This document shows positions 8,023-15,405 of a stretch of 25,067 bases of DNA, one piece after another. The stretch's first letter is position 1; every line of letters begins with the position of its first letter. A program made the position numbers and the translations under genes. The notes beneath the pieces are model-generated. The model was not told where the DNA came from, ran no database searches, and saw only the letters and a list, made by a program, of their open reading frames with translations. Source of the stretch: Candidatus Woesebacteria bacterium (GTDB lineage Bacteria > Patescibacteriota > Microgenomatia > UBA8517 > UBA10165); assembly GCA_002686465.1 (NCBI GenBank), contig NZCP01000014.1:1-25067 (forward strand), given 5' to 3'.

Positions 8023-8051
8023 AATATGCCCCAATAAAACCCGTATGTCAA
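8023..8051 (-). promoter_or_regulatory. lexA promoter with dyad over the -35
   Basis: On the minus strand, a perfect TTGACA (8046-8051), a 17-base spacer and CATATT (8023-8028), then 6 bases to the ATG, predicting a leaderless lexA mRNA. A small dyad, GTAT-N4-ATAC (8043-8054), straddles the -35 and could be an autoregulatory operator. That role is inference. Confidence 0.65.
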
Positions 8052-8137
8052 TACCCAAAACTTTACCAAAATTAGGAAAATTGCATAGGCATAGTTCCTT
8101 TCTAAGTAAAAAATACTCTCGTTTATGGCTTTGTTAA

Positions 8138-8156
8138 TACCATTCCGTGGTAGAAT
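8138..8156 (+). promoter_or_regulatory. uvrB extended -10 with overlapping dyad
   Basis: TGGTAGAAT (extended -10, TAGAAT at 8151-8156) lies 11 bases before the uvrB ATG at 8168. A perfect inverted repeat, TACCA-N5-TGGTA (8138-8152), runs into the -10, as expected for an operator. No convincing -35 is visible at 17 bases. Confidence 0.5.
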
Positions 8157-8167
8157 ATGGCTTTGGA

Positions 8168-10186
8168 ATGAAATTCCGTTTGCATTCACCGTACAAACCT
8201 ACTGGAGATCAGCCCCAGGCCATAAAGAAGCTTTCTGGCGGGGTTAAGGATGGTATTGAACATCAAGTACTTCTTGGTGTAACTGGATCCGGGAAAACTT
8301 TTACAATTGCAAATGTCATCGAAAAACTTCAAATGCCAACTTTGGTGATATCTCACAACAAGACTTTAGCCGGACAACTCTACCAGGAGTTCCACGAGTT
8401 CTTGCCAGAAAATTCAGTCTCGTACTTTGTTTCTTACTATGATTATTTTCAGCCGGAGGCATATCTCCCCCAAACCGATACCTATATCCAAAAGGATGCA
8501 GACATAAACAAGGAAATTGACAAGCTGCGCCTGCAAGCAACAACAAATATTTTAACAAGACCAGACGCGGTTGTTATTGCATCGGTTTCGTGTATCTACA
8601 ACATTGGTTCTCCGAAAGAATATGGGAATTTTGTTTTGGAATTGTCCGTTGGGCAAAAAATAGTTCGGAAGGATATATTAAAACGTTTAGTCGAGCTTCA
8701 ATATGAGAGGGGCGATTTTGGCTTCTTTAGGGGAACATTTAGAGTTCGTGGAGACAATGTGGACGTCTTTCCGGCATATGAGGATTTTGCGATCAGAATC
8801 GAACTTGTTGGAGAAAAAGTTGCCAAGATAAGCCAAATAGACCCGTTGGATGGAAAATTAATAACCAACCACGATAAGTTCATTCTCTATCCTGCAAAAC
8901 ATTACATGACTGATCCGACGAAATACAATGATGTTTTCAAAAAAATAAAATCTGACATGCAAGACCGGGTTAAACAGTTTAAAAAACAAGGGAAAGATCT
9001 TGAGGCACACAGAATCGAACAAAAAGTAAAGTACGACCTGGAAATGATTAAGGAAGTTGGTTACGTCAACGGGATTGAAAATTATTCAAGGTATTTTGAC
9101 GGAAGAAATCCTGGGGATCCACCATATACTCTTCTTGATTATTTCCATGAAGCATACGGGGATGACTTTCTAGTAGTTATCGATGAATCACATATGAGTG
9201 TTCCTCAAATAGGTGGGATGTACAACGGAGACAATGCTAGAAAGCAGACCTTGATTGACTTTGGGTTTCGTCTGTCTTCTGCACTTGATAATCGTCCTCT
9301 TCGGTTTGACGAATTCTTAAGACGAGTTCCAAAAATTTTGTATAACTCGGCTACCCCTGCCAAATGGGAGATAGGAATGAGTGAGGGTCAAGTTGTAGAA
9401 CAACTAATTCGACCAACAGGTATTCCTGATCCTGAAGTTGAAATACGACCAACACAGGGTCAGATCGATGATTTAATTTCCGAGATTCAAAAAAGAATTA
9501 AAAAGGGCCAAAGGACTCTTGTTACAACTCTTACAAAAAGGACCGCCGAGGACTTGGCCAGTTTCTTAAAAGAGCGCGAGATGAGGGTTAGTTATTTACA
9601 TTCAGAAGTCCAAACTCTTGATCGCTCAGACATTCTCGATGATTTACGAGCTGGAAAGTATGATGTTTTGGTTGGAATTAATCTTTTGCGTGAAGGATTA
9701 GATTTACCAGAGGTTTCTCTTGTTGCTATCTTAGATGCCGACAAAGAGGGGTTTTTAAGATCTGAGACGTCTTTAATTCAAGTAATGGGGAGAGCTGCAC
9801 GCCATACAGAAGGTAAGGTGATTATGTACGCTGACCAAACAACTGGTTCCATGGAAAGGGCAATCCACGAAATCGACAGGCGCCGAGATATACAACTAAA
9901 ATACAACAAAGAGAACAATATTACTCCAAAAACAATTGTGAAATCTATCCGAGAGAAAATAATCAAGCGGGAAGAAAAAGAAGATATGCCGCTTTTCTAT
10001 GGAATTGAAAAAAAGGTTATACAAAACCTAGAGGGAATTGATGCTGATAGTCTTACTCCGTATGATCGTAAAAAACTTGTTGGTAAATTGCAACGTGCAA
10101 TGTCCGCAGCAGCGGGAGATTTGAATTTTGAACTTGCAGTCCAATTCAGAGACCGCATTCGCGAAGTAGAGAGTATTGTGAAGTAG
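8168..10186 (+). CDS. uvrB: Excinuclease ABC subunit B
   Basis: DNA-damage-verifying helicase-like subunit of nucleotide excision repair. The start at 8168 (MKFRLHSPYKPTGDQPQAI) fits the family. The upstream GTG at 8147 lies inside the promoter and is rejected. The product is 672 residues, normal length. Walker A is GVTGSGKT (37-44), and the beta-hairpin region YYDYFQPEAYLPQTDTYIQKD follows. The other helicase motifs are DESHMSVPQIGGMYNGD, LVTTLTKRTAEDL, NLLREGLDLPEVSLVAILDADKEGF and QVMGRAARH. The C-terminal UVR motif (LQRAMSAAAGDLNFELAVQFRDRI) binds UvrC. It is divergent from lexA and lies upstream of the uvrA-uvrC operon. Confidence 0.98.
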   Translation: MKFRLHSPYKPTGDQPQAIKKLSGGVKDGIEHQVLLGVTGSGKTFTIANVIEKLQMPTLVISHNKTLAGQLYQEFHEFLPENSVSYFVSYYDYFQPEAYLPQTDTYIQKDADINKEIDKLRLQATTNILTRPDAVVIASVSCIYNIGSPKEYGNFVLELSVGQKIVRKDILKRLVELQYERGDFGFFRGTFRVRGDNVDVFPAYEDFAIRIELVGEKVAKISQIDPLDGKLITNHDKFILYPAKHYMTDPTKYNDVFKKIKSDMQDRVKQFKKQGKDLEAHRIEQKVKYDLEMIKEVGYVNGIENYSRYFDGRNPGDPPYTLLDYFHEAYGDDFLVVIDESHMSVPQIGGMYNGDNARKQTLIDFGFRLSSALDNRPLRFDEFLRRVPKILYNSATPAKWEIGMSEGQVVEQLIRPTGIPDPEVEIRPTQGQIDDLISEIQKRIKKGQRTLVTTLTKRTAEDLASFLKEREMRVSYLHSEVQTLDRSDILDDLRAGKYDVLVGINLLREGLDLPEVSLVAILDADKEGFLRSETSLIQVMGRAARHTEGKVIMYADQTTGSMERAIHEIDRRRDIQLKYNKENNITPKTIVKSIREKIIKREEKEDMPLFYGIEKKVIQNLEGIDADSLTPYDRKKLVGKLQRAMSAAAGDLNFELAVQFRDRIREVESIVK

Positions 10187-10195
10187 TATATACTT

Positions 10196-10239
10196 CGAAC
10201 GTAAATAACACGTTCTTCGAACGTTCGACGAACGTTCTC
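10196..10239. repeat. Two tandem 22-bp dyads, GAAC-N11-GTTC
   Basis: Two units, 10196-10217 and 10218-10239, share the frame CGAACG...CGTTCT. Each is a GAAC-N11-GTTC inverted repeat, spaced exactly 22 bp apart. The second unit contains two copies of the palindrome GAACGTTC (10219-10226 and 10230-10237) that can pair as an 8-bp stem with a 3-base loop. They lie between the convergent ends of uvrB and the 72-residue gene. No T-run follows on either strand, so a protein-binding array fits at least as well as a bidirectional terminator. Confidence 0.6.
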
Positions 10240-10250
10240 TGATTTGGCAA

Positions 10251-10469
10251 TTATCTTCCTCGTATCCCTGTCAAAGACACTCTGTGAGGCCCTGGTTCAA
10301 ATCTCCACTCGGGAGTTCGATAGGCATATCGTTTGTTTTGTACAATCTTTTTATTTGGTTTTGCAGCATTTGTGACAGCAAGACTTAGTTCTGGCTCCCC
10401 ATACGACAAACCCCACTCTTTGCAAAAGTCTCGTAGTTGTTGAGTTTCTCCTCGATGAACTTCAGTCAT
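10251..10469 (-). CDS. Unknown 72-residue basic protein between uvrB and uvrA
   Basis: No family recognised. The product is small, soluble and basic towards the C-terminus, with no membrane segment; an N-terminal helix (GETQQLRDFCKEWGLSYG) precedes a likely beta-rich tail. The main support that it is real is its promoter: TTGTAA, an 18-base spacer and TATAAT, with the ATG 7 bases further, the arrangement seen for other genes here. It runs divergently from uvrA, sharing a ~100-bp control region, and ends 12 bases from the 22-bp dyad array. A role linked to the repair genes is possible from position only. Confidence 0.55.
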   Translation of the reverse strand: MTEVHRGETQQLRDFCKEWGLSYGEPELSLAVTNAAKPNKKIVQNKRYAYRTPEWRFEPGPHRVSLTGIRGR

Positions 10470-10476
10470 TTGAACG

Positions 10477-10506
10477 ATTATATCGATATTTCGGGCTGAT
10501 TTACAA
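10477..10506 (-). promoter_or_regulatory. Promoter of the 72-residue gene
   Basis: On the minus strand: TTGTAA (10501-10506), an 18-base spacer, TATAAT (10477-10482), and 7 bases to the ATG at 10469. The palindrome ATATCGATAT (10480-10489) overlaps the edge of the -10. Confidence 0.6.
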
Positions 10507-10527
10507 GTTTTACTACAAGGGAAAGAA

Positions 10528-10565
10528 TGTTATAATGATTCCGCCCTGGGTAACGAGGGCGGAAT
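10528..10565 (+). promoter_or_regulatory. uvrA extended -10 and GC-rich dyad at the start site
   Basis: TGTTATAAT (TATAAT at 10531-10536) is followed by a perfect 9-bp inverted repeat, ATTCCGCCC (10538-10546) and GGGCGGAAT (10557-10565), with a 10-base loop. The expected transcription start (about 10543) falls inside the left arm, so an intact RNA hairpin would be short and the element better fits a DNA operator over +1. Confidence 0.6.
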
Positions 10566-10577
10566 TTGCGTGGGAAA

Positions 10578-13508
10578 ATGAAAAACGATGTAATACAGGT
10601 GAAAGGCGCCCGAGAGCATAACCTTAAAGATATCGACGTTGAGATTCCTAAAAACAAACTAGTTGTTTTTACAGGAATTTCAGGTAGTGGAAAAAGTTCA
10701 CTCGCCTTTGACACGATTTATGCAGAGGGTCAAAGACGATATGTAGAGAGTTTGTCTGCCTATGCTAGGCAATTCCTAGGGATTATGAATAAGCCCGATG
10801 TTGATACAATCGAAGGGTTATCTCCGGCTATATCTATTGAACAAAAAACAACTTCCCATAATCCACGATCTACAGTTGGAACCGTAACTGAGATTTACGA
10901 TTACCTGCGACTTCTCTATGCCAGAATTGGACATCCGCACTGTCCTGTTTGTGGAAGAGAAATATCCCAACAGTCTTCTCAACAAATTACGGACCTTATA
11001 CTTCAATTGGTTAAAGATACCGCAAAGAAACTGAGAGTTGCTAGATTCTTAATTTTGGCCCCGGTAATTCGTGATAGAAAGGGTGAGTTTTCAAGTCTTT
11101 TTCAAAACTTACGGGCAAAGGGATTTACAAGAGCAAGAATTGACGGTCGAATATATGATCTTGCCGAAGAGCTTGTTTTAATAAAGACTAATAAACACAA
11201 TATTGATGTTGTCATCGATAGAATTTCAATCGAGACTAGTCAACTCAAAGGTCAAGTAGCAGAAGATAACTTGCGTTCTCGAATCAATGATTCGGTTGAA
11301 CAAGCCCTTTCGCTTTCTGATGGGTTGGTTATTGCGTCGCAAGTGAAAGACCCAGGGTTTTCTATTCCCGATTCGCCAGTGAAATTAGAGGACCACCTAT
11401 TCTCAGAACATTTTTCTTGTCCCGTGGACAATATTAGCCTTCCTGAGATAGAACCCAGAAGCTTTTCATTTAACTCCCCGCACGGTGCATGCCCGGAATG
11501 TGTTGGGCTTGGCACGCTAATGAAGGTTGATCCAGAAAAAATCATAAACCCTAGACTAACTCTGGCAGAGGGTGGGGTCTTGCCACTGGCAAATATTTTT
11601 GAAAAAGATACGTGGTATTCTCGTCTGCTTGAGGCGGTTGCTAAAGAACTTGATTTTGGTATTCATAAACCCCTGGGAGAACTTAACAATAAGCAACTAA
11701 AAGAACTTCTTTTTGGAACTGGCAAGGAAATTTATCAGGTGTACGGAGAAAATAGATTTGGAAAACGCACGTCAATCTTTGAGAAGTTTCCTGGGGTTGT
11801 TTCTGAACTTGAGCGTCGCTACTTTCAAACAGAGTCGGAGTTTGTCCGACATGTAATTGGAAAGTATATGGTACAGCAAACTTGTTCTGAGTGCTCCGGC
11901 AGTAGACTAAAACCAGAGGCGCTTTCCGTGACAATCGATGGAAAGTCAATTGTTGATTTTACTAAAACGCAAATTTCCGCCGCATTAGAGTTTGCAGAGT
12001 GCCTTGGAGGAAATAAAACACCTTTAACACCACGTGAGCAGGAAATTGCAAGATTAATTCTTAGAGAATTATCAAGCAGGCTATCGTTCCTTGTTTCAGT
12101 GGGCCTAGATTATTTAACTTTAGATCGTTCAGCCCAAACCCTAGCTGGCGGTGAGGTACAAAGAATCAGGCTCGCATCCCAAATAGGTTCCGGATTAACT
12201 GGCGTGCTTTACGTGCTTGACGAGCCAACAATAGGACTCCACCAACGAGACAACAAGAGATTAATTGATACTTTGCAGAAACTACGAGATTTAGGCAATA
12301 CCGTGGTTGTTGTTGAGCATGACAGAGAAATGATGGAGTCTGCTGATTGGATTCTTGATTTTGGTCCTGGTGCTGGTAAACACGGGGGAGCTATAGTTTC
12401 ACAAGGAACTTTTTCTTCACTAAAAAATGACAAAAAGTCTCTGACTGGTGTTTACTTGTCAGGCAAAAAGAGCTTATTTGTTGGTGGGGGCAAAAGGAAT
12501 GTTCAAAGTAAAAATATTTTAACCCTAGGTTCTGCCAGCCAGAATAACCTTAAGGACGTCTCAGTTAAATTCCCACTAGGAAAATTGGTCTGCATTACTG
12601 GGGTTTCGGGATCAGGTAAATCCACATTACTTGTCGACACGCTGCATCCGGCGTTAAGGGCAGCGCTTGGCGGGATGTCCGCTCAAAAAGAAGCACAATA
12701 TAAAAAGCTTGACGGGTTTGAGGAGATTTCTCGGATCTCTTTAATTGACCAATCTCCAATTGGACGGACCCCTCGTTCTAATCCGGTAACTTACACTGGC
12801 GTGTTTGGGGATATCCGATCACTTTTTGCTCAAAGTGCGGAAAGCAGGGTTCGAGGATATAAACTAGGAAGATTTTCTTTTAATGTTAAGGGTGGTCGGT
12901 GTGAGGCTTGTGAGGGTCAAGGTGTAAATAAAATTGAGATGCAGTTCTTGTCCGATGTTTATGTCACTTGTGAAATATGTGGAGGATCTCGGTACAACAG
13001 AGAGACCCTTGAAGTCGAATGGCATGGAAAAAATATTGCAGACGTTTTAAAGATGACAGTTGAGGAAGCAAGGGAGTTTTTTGCGAACATTCCTGCAATT
13101 TCTGACAAACTAGACACACTTCTTTCCGTTGGCCTTGATTACATTGAGTTGGGGCAGTCGGCTCCAACCTTATCTGGAGGAGAGGCTCAAAGAATTAAAC
13201 TTTCGTCCGAGCTTAGAAAAAGATCAGGAAGCTCTACTTTTTACATTCTTGATGAGCCAACAACTGGACTGCATTTTTCTGATCTTGAAAAGCTGATTGG
13301 TGTCTTTCGACAGTTAGTTGCCATGGGCAACACTGTAGTTGTAATCGAACACAATTTAGACGTGATCAAAAATGCTGATTGGATTATTGATCTTGGTCCA
13401 GAGGGTGGAGACAAAGGGGGAAAGGTTATTGCAAAAGGTACGCCAAGGAATGTTGCCAAAATAAAATCTTCCTACACTGGACAGTTTTTGAAGCAAATCA
13501 TACAATAA
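10578..13508 (+). CDS. uvrA: Excinuclease ABC subunit A
   Basis: Tandem ABC ATPase that recognises bulky DNA lesions and loads UvrB. The ATG at 10578 gives MKNDVIQVKGAREHNLKDI, matching the family start; the TTG at 10566 lies in the dyad's right border and is less likely. The product is 976 residues. Both ATPase cores are complete: Walker A GISGSGKSS (33-41) and GVSGSGKST; signatures LAGGEVQRIRLA and LSGGEAQRIKLS; Walker B LYVLDEPTIGLH and FYILDEPTTGLH. The second zinc finger (CEACEGQG...CEICGGSRYNRETLEV) is intact. The first is CPVD...CPEC, with Asp284 replacing the second Cys. It begins an operon: the next gene starts 4 bases after the stop. Confidence 0.98.
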   Translation: MKNDVIQVKGAREHNLKDIDVEIPKNKLVVFTGISGSGKSSLAFDTIYAEGQRRYVESLSAYARQFLGIMNKPDVDTIEGLSPAISIEQKTTSHNPRSTVGTVTEIYDYLRLLYARIGHPHCPVCGREISQQSSQQITDLILQLVKDTAKKLRVARFLILAPVIRDRKGEFSSLFQNLRAKGFTRARIDGRIYDLAEELVLIKTNKHNIDVVIDRISIETSQLKGQVAEDNLRSRINDSVEQALSLSDGLVIASQVKDPGFSIPDSPVKLEDHLFSEHFSCPVDNISLPEIEPRSFSFNSPHGACPECVGLGTLMKVDPEKIINPRLTLAEGGVLPLANIFEKDTWYSRLLEAVAKELDFGIHKPLGELNNKQLKELLFGTGKEIYQVYGENRFGKRTSIFEKFPGVVSELERRYFQTESEFVRHVIGKYMVQQTCSECSGSRLKPEALSVTIDGKSIVDFTKTQISAALEFAECLGGNKTPLTPREQEIARLILRELSSRLSFLVSVGLDYLTLDRSAQTLAGGEVQRIRLASQIGSGLTGVLYVLDEPTIGLHQRDNKRLIDTLQKLRDLGNTVVVVEHDREMMESADWILDFGPGAGKHGGAIVSQGTFSSLKNDKKSLTGVYLSGKKSLFVGGGKRNVQSKNILTLGSASQNNLKDVSVKFPLGKLVCITGVSGSGKSTLLVDTLHPALRAALGGMSAQKEAQYKKLDGFEEISRISLIDQSPIGRTPRSNPVTYTGVFGDIRSLFAQSAESRVRGYKLGRFSFNVKGGRCEACEGQGVNKIEMQFLSDVYVTCEICGGSRYNRETLEVEWHGKNIADVLKMTVEEAREFFANIPAISDKLDTLLSVGLDYIELGQSAPTLSGGEAQRIKLSSELRKRSGSSTFYILDEPTTGLHFSDLEKLIGVFRQLVAMGNTVVVIEHNLDVIKNADWIIDLGPEGGDKGGKVIAKGTPRNVAKIKSSYTGQFLKQIIQ

Positions 13509-13512
13509 GACT

Positions 13513-15405
13513 GTGAGACTCGCCCGATATATTTCCCACACGTTTGCGTTCTTCTTAACTTGTTACTTTTTGCTTGTTACGTTTAACTTTCCTGCGCACG
13601 CTCAAGAAGAATTTGACGTTTCCTACGATACTACTTATACACTCTCTCCAGACGGAACAGCGGATGTGATCCAAGAGATTACACTCACAAACAGTTTTTC
13701 GAAAGTTTACGCCACGTCGTACCGGCTTATCTTGGAAGGGAAAAAACCTGACAATATCAAATCGCTTCAGGACGGAGAGGTGTTGCCAATTGAAGTTATC
13801 GAGGAGGAGAAAGGGGTAAAAATTGATATTTCTTTCCCTGATGCGTTAGTCGGAAGGGGGAAATCCCGCACATTTATTGTCTCCTATACACTCCCAAAAG
13901 TTGTCATCCAAAATGGCCGTGTTTGGGATGCAACTATTCCTAAGCTTGCATCACCAGAAAACATAGATACATACACGCTTACGCTACGTGTCCCCGTAGA
14001 ATTTGGAAATCCAGCTTACATTTCTCCAGAGCCGATTAGAAAAACTACATCTTCAGATTTCCAAAACTTTGTTTTCCAAAAAAATAATTTAGTTAAAGCA
14101 GGCGTTGTTGCAGCATTTGGAGAATTCCAAGTTTTTTCATTCACCCTCAATTATCATCTCCAAAATCCACTCTCAAGTCTTGGTGAGACAGAAATAGCTC
14201 TCCCACCAGATACTGCATTTCAAAGAGTGTTTTATGATGACATAACTCCAAGGCCTGAAGATGTCCGACTCGATGGAGATGGTAATTGGCTTGCAGCATA
14301 CAAACTAAAAGGGGGAGAAAGACTAGATGTTATAGCCCAGGGTAGAGTTCAGGTTTTCGCAGAACCACAAGATCATTATTCTAAAACTCGCTTGCCAACG
14401 TTTAGTTCTGATCTTGCAGAAACAAAATACTGGCAAGTGACTGATCCCCAAATAAGAAGTGTTGCTACCTCTTTGGTCGAGCCACGGGCCATATATGACT
14501 TTGTTACAAATTATCTCACATATGACTACTCCCGTGTTAGAGAAGGGATTGAACGTCTTGGGGCAAAAGCTGCTTTAGAAAACCCATCCAGTGCAATTTG
14601 CATGGAATTTACAGATCTTTTTATCACACTGTCCCGTGCTGCCGGGATTCCTGCGCGAGAGGTAAATGGGTATGCTCATACGGAAAATCCCGAGATTCAA
14701 CCACTCTCACTAGTTGCCGATGTTTTACATGCCTGGCCTGAGTATTGGGATAATGAATTGGGGGTTTGGAAAGCTGTTGACCCAACATGGGAGAGTACGA
14801 CAGGAGGTGTTGATTTCTTTGATAAATTTGACCTTGCCCATATAACCTTTGCTATCCATGGAGAGGATCCGAACCTACCTCTACCTGCAGGATCGTATAA
14901 GAGTGGAATAAATCCACAGAAGGATGTTCAAGTCCAATTCGGCAGGCTACCTGATACCCGTATCGCAAAGCCAGAAGTTGATATTGTAATGCCCAAAAGT
15001 ATATTGCCTTTCCTTGGGTCGCAGGGGGAGGTTAAAATTTATAACCCTGGACCAACAGCACTTTACGATATTCCTGTTAATACTAAAATGTCTGGGCTCA
15101 AGGTTTCAGACAGTAATGTAGAAAACATAGACTTCTTGGCACCATTTGACCAACGCACGTTTACTTTCCGACTGACAAGCTCCCTATTTGCAATCAATAA
15201 CGAGCAAAAGATGGAAGTTTTAGTAGGAAATGACATTTTCGAGTATAATGTGCCTGTTCAGGAAAGACGAATTACGCTTGCTGCGACAATATTTGGGTTC
15301 CTACTTTTAGTTATTATGCTAAGTATAGGTATTTGGGTTCTGTACGGCAGTAAAAGGCGAATTAAAGCTTTTCTCGGGCGCAATACGGATCAAACAGTAG
15401 TATAG
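13513..15405 (+). CDS. Secreted, membrane-anchored transglutaminase-like protein
   Basis: Residues 1-30 form a signal peptide ending in AHA, and residues about 589-611 form a C-terminal membrane helix followed by a basic tail. Most of the 630 residues should therefore be outside the cytoplasm. The N-terminal half is beta-rich with no named family. The transglutaminase/protease core carries the full triad Cys363 (SAICMEF), His406 (VLHAWPEYW) and Asp423 (AVDPTWE). Members of this fold act as peptidases or cross-linking enzymes; the substrate here is unknown. The start is GTG 4 bases after uvrA, and the stop overlaps the uvrC GTG as TAGTG. Its placement inside a repair operon is unusual. The signal-peptide DNA shows a 7-base periodic repeat. 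Confidence 0.9.
   Translation: MRLARYISHTFAFFLTCYFLLVTFNFPAHAQEEFDVSYDTTYTLSPDGTADVIQEITLTNSFSKVYATSYRLILEGKKPDNIKSLQDGEVLPIEVIEEEKGVKIDISFPDALVGRGKSRTFIVSYTLPKVVIQNGRVWDATIPKLASPENIDTYTLTLRVPVEFGNPAYISPEPIRKTTSSDFQNFVFQKNNLVKAGVVAAFGEFQVFSFTLNYHLQNPLSSLGETEIALPPDTAFQRVFYDDITPRPEDVRLDGDGNWLAAYKLKGGERLDVIAQGRVQVFAEPQDHYSKTRLPTFSSDLAETKYWQVTDPQIRSVATSLVEPRAIYDFVTNYLTYDYSRVREGIERLGAKAALENPSSAICMEFTDLFITLSRAAGIPAREVNGYAHTENPEIQPLSLVADVLHAWPEYWDNELGVWKAVDPTWESTTGGVDFFDKFDLAHITFAIHGEDPNLPLPAGSYKSGINPQKDVQVQFGRLPDTRIAKPEVDIVMPKSILPFLGSQGEVKIYNPGPTALYDIPVNTKMSGLKVSDSNVENIDFLAPFDQRTFTFRLTSSLFAINNEQKMEVLVGNDIFEYNVPVQERRITLAATIFGFLLLVIMLSIGIWVLYGSKRRIKAFLGRNTDQTVV
13559..13593. repeat. Heptanucleotide-period repeat in a signal-peptide coding region
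   Basis: Consecutive 7-mers read CTTGTTA, CTTTTTG, CTTGTTA, CGTTTAA and CTTTCCT, coding for the hydrophobic core of the signal peptide. TAACTTGTTACTT (13556-13568) recurs exactly inside dinB at 22980-22992. Confidence 0.5.

Noticed and set aside
8017..8167. A Bacillus-type LexA box (GAAC-N4-GTTC) in the lexA-uvrB interval
   Set aside because: No such sequence is present; the dyads there have different arms and spacing.
8147..8167. GTG start of uvrB at 8147
   Set aside because: It overlaps the -10 element, and the added residues are absent from the family; the ATG at 8168 fits the conserved N-terminus.
10280..10330. tRNA-like string GGTTCAAATC inside the 72-residue gene
   Set aside because: The flanking bases cannot form a T-stem, and no acceptor or anticodon arm can be built around it.
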